From positions 186,001 through 250,000 of the forward strand of contig VJWM01000239.1 of NCBI GenBank assembly GCA_010909165.1: a stretch of DNA of 64,000 nucleotides, given 5' to 3'. A program made the position numbers and the translations under genes. This document shows, in pieces, positions 51,548 to 61,914 of the stretch (positions within the stretch are counted from its first letter, which is position 1; the number at the start of each line of letters is the position of its first letter). The notes below the pieces were generated by a model that did no database searches, was not told where the DNA came from, and saw only the letters and a list, made by a program, of their open reading frames with translations. This DNA is from Anthoceros angustus. Its lineage: Eukaryota > Streptophyta > Anthocerotopsida > Anthocerotales > Anthocerotaceae.

Positions 51548-52279
51548 ATCAAGCCAATTAAGCACTTCTAATCCTGGGGACACGACGTGATGAAGGTAGA
51601 TTATTCTTCCGTGAAGACAGTGTTGTGGTTACATGCTGGCGAATAGCTGGCAATTAGAATGAGCCGGAAACTGTTAAAATTCTCACAACAGCTGGAGTGT
51701 TTGAGTCATGGCTTACTGGAGGATGATGCCATCTATGTATCAAGTCTACAACTGATCAGACGGGATGAATTTGTTCCTGCAAGTCTGCAACAGTTGTCCC
51801 CGTAAGCAACAAAGAGTTTCGACGGATCCTCAAGTCAGGTCCTGTGCTCAAAGACCTCGTGATCATCACTCGGGGACAGGAGAATTCGCCTCGCACGTAT
51901 GGATCATATTTGTTCAACAATTAATTATGATCGAAAATGTTAGAATTGAGAGATCTGATTTCAAATTCGCTCTCATCAATCACACAACGAATGGGGTCCT
52001 CCAACAGTCTCTTTTCACCAATAGCCCTCTCTCCTGTTGGGGATTTCTGTAGGATCTGGGAGTCATGTATCATTGCGCGTCAATTGTTCGTTGCGCGTTG
52101 TAATTTGTTCTTGATTTTAATCTCAGGAGCATGGTGTTTACATGGCCAAAGATATTGCCAGCACCATAGAAAGAGCTTGAAGACCTCAGCTGAGAAAATC
52201 AGACTGGGAATGTGCAAATTCTCGCTCTCTGACACTCAAGTGCTCTGAGGGATCATCTTAACGTGTAGTTCGGATTTCA
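51548..52279. other. Intergenic between LEA_3 and the NAL1-derived fragment
   Basis: No gene recognised. Open frames at 51765-52248 lack any domain signature. The sequence is moderately AT-rich. Confidence 0.45.
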
Positions 52280-52615
52280 AAGGACACGCTTACACGTTGT
52301 TCACTGTCAGTAGACGCTCAAAGACGTCGAACGGTAAGCATATGAGGAACGGTACCAGCACCAGTGGTAGTAAACGAAATCCAGTTGAAAACGATTCGAA
52401 GACCAACCCAAATCAACTCCCGGCGTCCAATTCTCCGGCTCATGGCCATCACGCGGCTTGAATCTGCCTCGGTTTGCAGGACTCCCAAATGATACCAATG
52501 GGTCTAGGTTTTGTTATAGCTTGAGCAGCAGGGGCCACGAGTATGAGGCTTCCACTGTGTTCTTTCATATCAAAAGTTTGGGTTACAGTATATCCGACAT
52601 CAAAAACTGTGACGA
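52280..52615 (-). pseudogene. NAL1-like gene fragment (exon 4 region), decayed
   Basis: The minus strand reads [20 protein letters not shown], followed by GVDLG. This matches the C-terminal protease block of the NAL1-like gene at 57.1-57.2 kb (TANRGRLKLRNGHGPENWTS then GVDLG). DNA similarity by eye runs from about 52280 to 52615 against 56985-57330, including non-coding flank downstream of the motif, with many substitutions and indels. It is an old partial duplicate. It ends only about 50 bp before the decarboxylase start codon, so it may form part of that promoter or 5' UTR. Confidence 0.85.
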
Positions 52616-52664
52616 AGCCAGTCGGAATCTGCTCACGAGTCAGGATTCACAGATTAGCAGTACG

Positions 52665-55298
52665 ATGTCAGAAGCAATTCGGACAGGCATTCAGCCTCTG
52701 GAAGCAGAAGAATTTCGGAGTCTGGGTCACAAGACGGTAGATTTCCTGGCAGACTACTTCAAAAACGTTGAGAATTACCCGGTCCGGAGCCCTGTGAAGG
52801 TGAGGACTCGCCATGAAAGTTTGAGAAGTTTCTGTTGCTGATGTACGGATCCCGGACGAAGACTGACGGACTGAAATTCAGCCAGGGTACCTGCAACAAC
52901 TTCTGCCGACATCTGCACCCGAGGATGCAGAATCGTTTGACAAAGTTATGGCTGGTTAGGACCGCGCATATCCAACTTCTCAAGGCGTCAGACTCCTCAC
53001 CTCGCCGGCTGGAAGTAGGTGGAATCGATTGGCAGCAGCTGATGACCTGTTTTTCTTGACGCAGATGTGCAAGCCAAGATATTGCCGGGTGTCACACATT
53101 GGCAGAGCCCGAACTTCTTTGCGTTCTTTCCTGCAAACACCAGCACTGCAGGTATTTTGGGCGAATTGCTTTCTGGAGGCCTAAACACCATAGGATTCAA
53201 CTGGATGTCCTGTCCAGCTGCCACTGAGCTGGAAGCAATAGTTCTCAACTGGCTCGGCAAGATCTTACAGCTTCCAGAAGCCTTTCTGTTCCCAGGTAAT
53301 CACGGTTATACCTCAGATTTACAGTTCTGCTAGGGGAAACCATTCATGCTTCCGACTTCTGAGGCATACGTTCATCTGTGTGTGGCAATAATAGGTCGAG
53401 GCGGGGGAGTTATTCAAGGCACGTCCAGTGAGGCGGCACTCGTGACGGTCTTGGCTGCAAGGACCCGGTTCACACAGAAATCTTCTCAGGTCTATGCTTC
53501 TCCTTCCAGAACTCCAGTTCTGGAGAAGCTTGTGGTGTATTCGTCAGACCAAACACATTCAATGGTCTTGAAAGCCAGTCGGGTTAGTCCCGATCCTCAT
53601 GGTCTAAACGTATGTCCATCGTGCGCTGTCTCCCTTATTGTGAGGTCCTAACTTTTAAGTGAACGACTACCTTTCTACAGATCTCAGGCATCCACGCAGA
53701 TAACATCAGAATCCTGCCGACCAGTTTGGATGATAATTATGCACTCTCTCCCGCTGTACTGAGAAGAGCGATTGTGAGGGATATCGAAGCTGGTTTGATC
53801 CCCTTCTATCTCTGTGCAACTGTGAGTATTGAAGCTCAAATCCTCAGACCTGACAACCATTCTTGCATAGCATGCTGCAGGTTGACTGCCCAAATCAACA
53901 TGTTGCTTGATTGTGCAGGTGGGAACCACTTCGTCAGCTGCTATGGACCCCTTGTCTGAGCTTGGCATGCTCGCTCAGGTAAGCTTGCGTTTCCTTCCGT
54001 GAATTCTAAGCCGTTGGTTCTTCAATGAACTTTGAGGTTGCCTGGTTTCCTCGAGGAATGGTGGATTACTGTTGTGATACGTGAGCTGCTTGCAGGAATA
54101 CTCCATGTGGTTCCACGTCGATGCTGCATACGCAGGCTCCGCTTGCATTTGTCCTGAGTACCAGCATTTGCTGGAAGGAGTGGACAAGGCCGACTCCTTC
54201 AGCACGAATGCACATAAGTGGCTTTTGACAACATTTGACTGCTGTTGCCTCTGGGTCCAGGTACCGTTGAGCAACTCTGTCTGGAAAACCAGTAAGTGAA
54301 TGACAGAATCTCAAAATACGCAATGACGAGCTTTGCTGATTTGCAGGATTCGCAGGCACTAGTTGCTGCGCTTTCCACCAATCCGGAGTTCCTCAGAAAC
54401 AAGGTGCGCATTAGAGTACACAGTTCCAACCACACTCATTCTTTCCCCTTCTAGGTCCAACATCAGAGCTGTGCTGCTCCATTGATCACTAGGCATCGGA
54501 AGAAAGTTTGGTGATCGACTACAAAGACTGGCAAATCCCCCTTGGTCGTCGTTTCAGGTGACAAGGCTACTGTCATAGTGCAACTGACATGCCGCGATTT
54601 TCAAATGCACCTGACAGTGCTAAACCACTCGAAGAGTACAGGGCTCTGAAGCTGTGGATGGTGTTACGACTACATGGTGTCTCCAATCTACGCGGCTACA
54701 TCAGGAATCACGTCAAGCTTGCGGAACACTTTGAAAATCTAGTCCGAGGAGACCATCGGTTTCAGGTTATTAGCATGTAGTTTGCACAGGCAGGAAGACG
54801 ACCAACTAAATGGCATCATCTGCTTTGCCACTGATAAGCAACAATCTGTGGCCCGTGCAGATGCTTGCCCCTAGGGCGCTGAGCCTGGTGTGCTTCCGCC
54901 TCAAACCACTCTCTGGAGACACCGACAACGGCTATACTCTCAATTCCGGACTTCTGGAAGCCATCAACAACAAGGGGCGCTGCTTTTTCACGCACACGGT
55001 GTTCCTCCATGCTGCTAGGGTTACAAGTAGTAGTCTTTGTTGGATCCTGCTAGGCTGGGATTTAAGACCACCTTCTGAATCTGCCGTGCACTGACAGGTT
55101 CTCTCTGGAGTTTACACAATTCGAATGGCTGTCGGATCTCCTCTCACCCAGCAAAGGCATGTGGATGCGGCATGGAAGGCGTTGTCGGCGGAGGCTGATT
55201 CTCTGTACGCAGCTAGGGCTCTGTCTGTCACCAGTAGCATCCAGGCGAACACTGCTGCAGAGGAGCTGCAACCAGCATCAGCACTAAGCCCAGTATAG
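52665..55298 (+). CDS. AADC: Aromatic L-amino acid decarboxylase (tyrosine/tryptophan decarboxylase type)
   Basis: Twelve exons: 52665-52799, 52882-52954, 53065-53295, 53401-53582, 53681-53821, 53919-53978, 54096-54260, 54347-54403, 54493-54557, 54642-54765, 54861-54998 and 55098-55298, giving 523 residues of group II PLP decarboxylase. Landmarks: an N-terminal swap helix ([18 protein letters not shown]), [27 protein letters not shown], the cofactor block [17 protein letters not shown], and the PLP lysine in [18 protein letters not shown]. The active-site loop is [16 protein letters not shown]. The loop tyrosine that separates decarboxylases from aldehyde synthases (Phe in the latter) is present, so decarboxylation is predicted. 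The substrate could be tyrosine, DOPA, phenylalanine or tryptophan; I cannot choose. No transit peptide is seen, so it is probably cytosolic. Confidence 0.94.
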
Positions 55299-55437
55299 GT
55301 TAGGTTCGTTAGAGTTCGGTAGCACAACGATGGTTCACTGAAGCTAGATTGTGCATCTAAGACGATTGATGGTTTGAAACATGGTTAGCGCATGCGCAAT
55401 CAAACTGACCCCCCTGGTACAGTTCACCTGCAGCTAG

Positions 55438-56420
55438 TTGCTTAACAGCATTTTTTTCTTTCCGCGTTCTGGAGCAATTGTGCAAGTTGCACAGGAATCT
55501 GCTGCCATGTGCAAGTTGCGAAGGAAGAGTGACGAGAATCCTTTACCGACCATATTGAGAAGGATTGCTGGAAGAAAAAGGCTGGTGAGCCTCGACGAAG
55601 GATTGCTGGAAGAAAAAAGCTGTGAGCCTTGCTGGAAGAAAAAGGCTGGTGAGCCTCGACGAGATGCAAGTCTTCCTGAATCAAATGTTACAACCACAAA
55701 AGCTAAGTCCCCCACAATCTTAGCTGTTTGTCTTTCATCTGGCCATTCTCAAGTAGAAACTTGGTTTTTAGATTCTGGAGCATTAGTCATATTTGTTTTG
55801 ACAGACACTCATTTAAAACTTTGTAGGAACTTGGTTTTTAGATTCTGGAGCCATTAGTCATATTTGTTTTGACAGACACTCATTTAAAACTTTCTCACCC
55901 ATGGCATCAGTTTGTGCTTTTGGGTGATGACAGTGGGCTTTCCATCAAAGGCTTGGGCTGGGTGGGTGATGACAGTGGGCTTTCCATCAAAGGCTTGGGC
56001 TGGGTGATGACAGTGGGCTTTCCATCAAAAGCTTGGGCTCAGTGATCATACAGTCCCAAATCCATCAAAGGCTTGGGCTCAGTGGTCATACAGTCCCAAA
56101 CGGGGTCTTCACTCTTCTGGTGTTTTTGTGACAACTTAATCATTGACATCAAATTTTTGGTCAATCTGGTTGCATTGTAACGCATGTTCCATCAAGTCAC
56201 AACCTTTTCGTAAGGTCGTAAGGTCTTGTCAGTTGATGACACAAGAATTGATATCGAGGAGCAAGATATACACTTCCTTGCTCAATCGCTCCTCTGCCTG
56301 GACCAATTCCCCTGCTTGGAGTGCTAATGTGAGATAACAGCTGAAACAGGTTTCTCGGAGCAATTGCTGACCTCTATCTCACAACGCCATACCTTGAGGC
56401 ACCTTCATGAGGCCTAGACC
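55438..56420 (+). mobile_element. Copia-type LTR retrotransposon remnant (gag end / protease region)
   Basis: Broken reading frames carry the Copia protease start WFLDSG followed downstream by DRHSFKTFSPMASVC, FGDDSGLSIKGLG and SVIIQSQ. These are conserved between the protease and the pre-integrase segment of plant Copia polyproteins. Upstream lies a basic KKKAGEPRR-type stretch from the gag end. The reading is interrupted by short direct duplications and frameshifts. No LTRs, reverse transcriptase or integrase were recognised, so this is a short dead fragment. Confidence 0.75.
55560..56100 (+). repeat. Nested short direct duplications inside the Copia remnant
   Basis: Three families stand side by side. 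About 34 nt starting ttgctggaagaaaaa recurs at 55565, 55602 and 55628 with partial units. About 70 nt starting aacttggtttttagattc is present twice (55759 and 55829). About 40 nt with gatgacagtgggctttcc is present three times (55926-56030), followed by two copies of a unit containing cagtcccaaa (56050-56101). Copies differ by a base or two. Confidence 0.9.
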
Positions 56421-56784
56421 AGTGGACAGGACCTGACCGCTAGTCTAGGGCAAGAAGCTCCAACTCTGCAGATCACCAAAAGGAAAAGATGAGTGACATC
56501 AAGTGCTGGGGCGTCTTCGCTTGGCTTCACGTGCATCAGAGAGGCTCAAGCCTAATGATGCATCCTCCTGTACATTCTTCCTGGGATCGTGTCTCGACCC
56601 CGGATCAGGTTCGCGATGAGAAATACCAGACAGAGATATTCCCATGCCCTCCGGAGCAAGATACTCCGCCTCCCACTCGCGGGAGACCCGCCTTCCCTCA
56701 GCACCACAAGAAGCAAATCCGGGTGTGTCGGCCTGTGATTCACCCTCTCTGCTAGGGTAGGTCATAAATGACCTGGTGGACGTA

Positions 56785-59033
56785 TCAGGTGTTAAGGAAT
56801 GCTCCACCAGAGCCTGGGGAAGTTTCTTGCCTGTTTCCCAGGCCACATGTATTAACAACTTGCCAAAATTGAGAGTGTGGTAAACGAGACTGGGTGTATA
56901 TTCCAACTATCTGTCTAATACTTGGGACTGACCTAGGTACTCCTGAGACTGAGGGACCATCTCTACTTGCAGGTCCGCATCTAAGCACACGCGTACAAAA
57001 ATTGTGAACTGTCAGTAAAAGGAGTAACGTGAGACGGTGAAGAGGCGACAAACACATGGGCAACAGTGTACCAGCACCAGTGATTACGAGATCCAGTTGA
57101 AGAAGATTCAACAGCCGGCCTAGATCAACTCCACTCGTCCAATTCTCCGGCCCGTGGCCATTACGCAGCTTCAATCTGCCCCGGTTTGCAGTGCCCCCCC
57201 ATATGATGCCGATGGGTCTAGGTTTTCGAGATGGCTCAGTAGGTACTACGAGTATGAGGCTTCCACTGTCCCCTTCCAAATCAAAACTTTGCTTGTTCTC
57301 GCCGACGATCAAGAAGTCTGTAAAAAAGCATATCCCGTTCTCGTCGTTGTATTCCACCGCATAAGCCATGATCACGCCCCTCGTCAGACCCGAGCTCCTT
57401 CCCACCTTCAACACGGTCTTCCCTACCACACTATCAACAGAGCCCTGAAGGTCAACGTTCATGACCTCTCCCATTTCCCCAACCCCCTTGATAGTTGTTG
57501 TCACATTACCCAGATCAAACGCTTCCGTAAAAGGAATGAAGGCCCCATCAGCTCGTACGAACGATTCTGTTCCAAACACACAAGACGACATCTGCATCGG
57601 TTAGGTAGTCTTCCACGCACTAAGAAGTCGGTGCCCACAAGAAAGTCAGGCAATGCTGCTGCGCTACGCAAGGAGACATCGGAATCATGGAGGGCAGTGG
57701 TGGTGTGATTGACCTGGATTCATCCCTGCAAAGATGCCATACCACAAGTCATCCGTAACAAATGACGTGGCCCTTTCCACCGCACCCAAGAGCACCCCAG
57801 GCCCAAGCTTGGGAGGTAGCGGATGAAACATTTTCTGGTTAGGATAGTCGAGGTCCACAGCCACGTGCCGGTTTGTCAAAAACCCCAACTGCTTCAGCCC
57901 CGTCTGGCTCCTGACTACAGCCCCTAGCGTTCCATAAGTCTCCTGGCTCGCAACCTGAAGCGAGTTTTAGAAACATCCTCAGAAAGAGCAGCAGCAACAC
58001 TGCTGGAATTTGCTTGTGCAACGGAGATGCTCCAACAGGTACACAGCAATAACTCTTGAAAGACATCCCGAGAAATGAACTGAAGCATGAGCCGAGACTT
58101 GATTCGGAAACGAAGAAGGTCAAGAAAATGAAGGCGAAGGAAGCGAGCAGAGCTACGCATCAGGAAACAGAGGAGTTCGTCCAGGCAAGGCAGCCTGTCA
58201 AGGTTATGGAAAGGAATAATGCATTGAAACAGGCAACCGAGGAGGAGGCGTGAGTCCTGGTTACAAAGACGCGACCTGGCGGGAGAAACATGCACCTGCG
58301 AACCAGATCCAATATAAGGATCGTTCCCTCTCAGACCGTCTACCAGCTCGCCCTGAATAGGCTCCCTGGGAGCTGCAGTGGGAGATGTATAGTGCGAAAA
58401 TTCCAGCACATCCACATCACACCACACGCCTCCGGGCCCCTGGAGGACCACAAGCAGATATGAGTGAACAAGGGCGCAAAACTGAGTCCACAGCCAAACC
58501 GATGAAACAGCTCTCACCTCCAGAACGGTAGGCAGGCGCTGCACCTCGAGCAGCCACTGCACATGGACCTTCCTGGCCACAAAAACCACAATGGCGGGAG
58601 TGGAAGTGAGCACTCCGCCGCGAATCCTGAATCCAAGCGCGGTCCCGAGGCTGTGGCGGCGGAGGGCCTTGCTGTGGAAGGCGCGCACCGTCATGAGCTC
58701 GAGGAGCGTGGTGGCCTGGAGGCCGCGAGGGCGGGGGAAGGAGGTGGCATCCTGCTCGCCGAGCACGTCCTTCTGGAGGCCGTAGAAGTAGGAGGCGCGC
58801 TCCTCAGGGGTGCCATGGTTGCCGCGCCCCGAGGTCGGCCACAACACGTAGGCGGCGCTAGTGTCGGAATGTTGCCCGCCGAGATGCAGATGCAGGGTAG
58901 ATGGCGGTCCCGGATTGCAGGTGCGCCAGCCACGACTTCTTGCTCTTCTTGCCCTGCAGCGCGCCCGCCAGCGACTGCAGCAGCGGCTTGCCCTGCTGCG
59001 AGCCCGAGCCCGATCCCGATCCCGGCGCGGCAT
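56785..59033 (-). CDS. NAL1: NARROW LEAF 1-like trypsin-fold serine protease
   Basis: Minus-strand exons 58518-59033, 58296-58439, 57714-57954 and about 56785-57566. Hallmarks of plant NAL1 proteins: SAAYVLWPTSG, LMTVRAFHSKALRRHSLGTA, AIVVFVARKVHVQWL, GPGGVWCDVDVLEFS, then the catalytic His in FLTNRHVAVDLDYPNQ. The Asp lies in FVRADGAFIPF and the Ser in FDLEGDSGSLI, with KVGRSSGLTRGVIMAY and IIWGGTANRGRLK around them. The rice triad residues all have counterparts here. NAL1 acts in auxin transport and leaf and cell growth in angiosperms. The last about 100 residues after LLQLDL do not match the family, so the 3' end may be truncated or include a missed intron. The N-terminus is uncertain (see findings). 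Confidence 0.87.
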
Positions 59034-59740
59034 TGAGCGACAGCAGCGCGCTGGTGCGCGGAGCCGCGCTCTGGAACGCGTACTTCATTATGTGGCCGAC
59101 CATCTGCAGCGGCAGGGCCGAATGCGCCAACAGATTCCACACGCGCTCCGGGGCCGTCCCGGCGCCATCCAGCCCCGAGTGCGAGAAAGCGCAGGCCATG
59201 GCAGGCGCCTCCAACTCCGACTCCGCCTCCCAGCCCGACGCCCCACTTGCTAAAGGCGCCGCGGCAGTGGCAGCGGCAGTGACAGTGGCAGTGGCAGTGG
59301 CGTGACAGTGGCAGAGGCAGAGGCAGTGGCAGAGGCAATGACTCGGGGGAGGAAGGCGTCATCCGCCTTCTCTCGCACGCTCCGTCTTCCTTCGACTCCG
59401 CTGCCACCAGCTGGTGTTGGGTTAAGGCGGACGCACATAGTAATGTCGCTAATGGTGGCCGTTTCCCTTGTAACCCGACCCGGCCCGGGTTTTGAGTACG
59501 ACAAGCATTGATTGCCTACCTACCCGGCCTACCCGGCCCTCCCCGCTGCCTCCTCTTTGCCCTTCCCCTCTCCTGCCCGCTCCCCGTAGAGCTCTCTCCC
59601 CGTCGTTTTCAAGCCCCTCATCTTCCTCCTCTCAACCCAATCCCCGCTGGTTTCAAAACTTGCGGCACCTCCGGCACCGGCTTGGAAGCTTGAGGAGGAG
59701 AAGAAGTAGTTTATTATTGTCTACTAGGATGGAATTTGGT
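59034..59740. other. Upstream region of the NAL1-like gene
   Basis: Possible 5' coding extension up to 59199 in another frame (minus strand). Then a gtggca/gcagtg hexamer-rich tract at 59255-59340 and a CT-rich tract at 59520-59640. No separate gene is seen. Confidence 0.5.
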
Positions 59741-59815
59741 GTTTAGGGTTTAGGGTTTAGCTAAGACCACGCGTTATGCGATTGTGGATTGCGGATGGAA
59801 TTTAGGGTTTAGGGT
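59741..59815. repeat. Telomere-type (TTTAGGG) units, telobox cluster
   Basis: Two and a half tttaggg units lie at 59743-59760 and two more at 59801-59815. On the minus strand they read as the telobox aaacccta. They lie 700-800 bp upstream of the NAL1-like start codon. Confidence 0.6.
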
Positions 59816-59948
59816 AAGACCAATGCACAAATGTGGGAGGGGATGCACGCTCAATTATGCCGTGCGAGGGGATGCACACCCTGATATGCCGTGCCATGTG
59901 GCCGGAATGCTAGGCAAATTGTGGAACAACTCAGCTAGGCGAATTGCG

Positions 59949-59990
59949 GAACAATTGACATGCTCGAAGGAACAATTGACATGCTCGAAA
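59949..59990 (+). repeat. Short tandem duplication (about 21 nt, two copies)
   Basis: The unit ggaacaattgacatgctcga is present twice back to back, the second copy with one extra A. It lies at the edge of the non-LTR remnant. Confidence 0.9.
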
Positions 59991-59999
59991 GGCTTTCAA

Positions 60000-61914
60000 C
60001 ACAGTCTCTAAGACCGCAATTTGTATAGAGCTCAGGGATGTAAGCTAGCACATGGCAAGTCTTATACTTTCGTCCGCTCTTTTTATGGTTCCCCATTTAC
60101 CCTCTACTTTCAGCACAAACCATTTAAGGAAGCGGTTACTGTGCTGGACTTGTCGACCGATAGAAAGCCCCCTAGGGATTCCCTTGGGAGTGCCCTCTTT
60201 GCCGTTGCACACTTCAGGGCCCTGGCCATTACTGTCGGCGCGATCAGAGAGTGTCTCTTTCTGTCGGCGGCGGACTACACTCATATCTTACGACCTGGGG
60301 CAAGGTCAGGGAAGCTTTCACACTCTTCTTCTCGGAGCTCTCCCACTTAGGTTTGAGGGTCAAGATTCTGAAATGCAATGTTACGTCCCCGTCTGGCATT
60401 ACTCCCTTTCTTCAATTTCCTGGGGGGGACATTGTTCCTTCACAGGGACTTCGCATCTTGGGAGTCCCTGTGGCATCTTCGGCCTTTATTTAGGGTTTTA
60501 TGGATAAGGCTTTAAAGGAGGACTTGGCCCACATCAGCGACCTATCTCTATTAAGGGACCCTCAGGTAGCATTTGGCATCCTTCTGTCCTGCCTCGCTAT
60601 CGGCCGGGTTATCTCACCAAGACAGTGGCCCCCTCCCCAGCTTTTTTAGTAAGCTTGCAGAATTTTCATGTACAGATTATGCAAGCACTTGGAGACATTT
60701 TCGGATTCTGTGTGGTTAAGATCGGATCGTCATCGAGCGAACGACTGGACCAGGAGTAGCAAAACAAACGCAAACAACGCAAACAGGACAGGCAAAACGC
60801 AAAAGCGCGAGTGAAGGCCATAACCATAGGTCTATTGGCCATGGAGGCCTCGCCATCGGCGGCCTTCCTCAGGAGGGGCCCTCTCTACCTCCGTCTTCAT
60901 CACTCGTTAATCGCTGATGTTCCCATCTTGGAGGCCTTTGTCTTGGGCGTTGAAGAAGGGGCCTTCCCTTTGCAAGCTTCCCTTAAGTTGGCCAAGGACT
61001 CCCTTTCCTCCGAGGCTAGGGCAACCATGCCTCCCTTTTCCTCGTTTTCCGTGGAAGGGCTACGTGGCCTTCACGCCTCTCTTCAGGAGAAGCAGCACAA
61101 GCGAGCACAGCGGGCAATCCTTCTGGACTCTACTATTCCCCGGCCTGTTCGTACCCGCATGCGCTCTTGCTTGGGGAAGGGAGCAGGCTCCTGTCTTCTG
61201 GCTCAGCCTTGCATCTAGGCATTCCGAATCGTACCAGCTTCTTTTTCTACTGTGATGGGGTTCTGCCTAGTTTTGGTTAAGCCTCTGGCCTGATCAATCC
61301 CAACCTATAGCTGTGGGGCCCTTCTCCATGACTCAAGTCCAACCTGGCTTGCTATCCATTTAGAGAGCAATGTATCGCTACGCATGACGCCATTTGCGGC
61401 ATCATGTTCTCAATGGCCAAGAAGAATGGTTATTTTCCATACAGGAGTGTCCATATACCTTGCACAATGGGGTATCGCTCAAGGTGGATCTATTTCTGAT
61501 CCGGGTGGACCAAATCTTTGTTGTGGATGTCGTCATAACGGACCCTACCCGGAACTCCATTTGTGAGCATGTCATTATCAACCCTCCGGGTTCAGCAGCA
61601 AAGGGATGCGCGATTGCCAAGGTACACAAGTACACACCTTAGGAGGAAGGCCACACCTTCATCCCCTTGCCATTGAGACTCACTAAGCTATGGGCAAGGA
61701 TTTTTCCCAGCTCATTAAGGATTGTGTTGAAGCCTACCATAATCGTCAAATCGGGGTGGGTCTCCCTCTTTCCTCGGTGGTAGCATTTTTTGGACAGCAT
61801 GTATTCATTGCTCTGCATAGGGTGCTAGCCAACGTCATTGCTCTACAGAGGGTGCTAGCCAACGTCATTGTAGTTCTTGAGTGCAGGAGACGTGGCGTCA
61901 TCGGCACCAGGTAG
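60000..61914 (+). mobile_element. Decayed non-LTR retrotransposon (reverse transcriptase C-terminal half)
   Basis: Open pieces in shifting frames read as one degenerate polyprotein. The pieces are: DSLGSALFAVAHFRAL; LSAADYTHI at the place of the reverse transcriptase aspartate box; LFFSELSHLGLRVKILKCN with SPSG; GLRILGVPVASSAFI; the stretch at 60838-61218 (YLRLHHSLIADVPILEAFV); then a tail near 61440-61640 with LKVDLFLIRVDQ and VVDVVITDPTRN, where xDL and VDV look nuclease-like. A further piece near 61640-61900 contains IPLPLRLTKLWAR and GLPLSSVVAFF. At least six frame changes and several stops show it is inactive. The 5' half is missing. Confidence 0.72.
61806..61870 (+). repeat. 30-nt tandem duplication in the non-LTR remnant
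   Basis: The unit cattgctctgcatagggtgc plus ten more bases is repeated once with two differences (61806-61835 and 61836-61865). Confidence 0.9.

Noticed and set aside
52160-52215. Similarity of the stretch around gaagacctcag to PHD gene exon 3 near 5150
   Set aside because: Only about 25 nt with gaps and no extension on either side; treated as chance.
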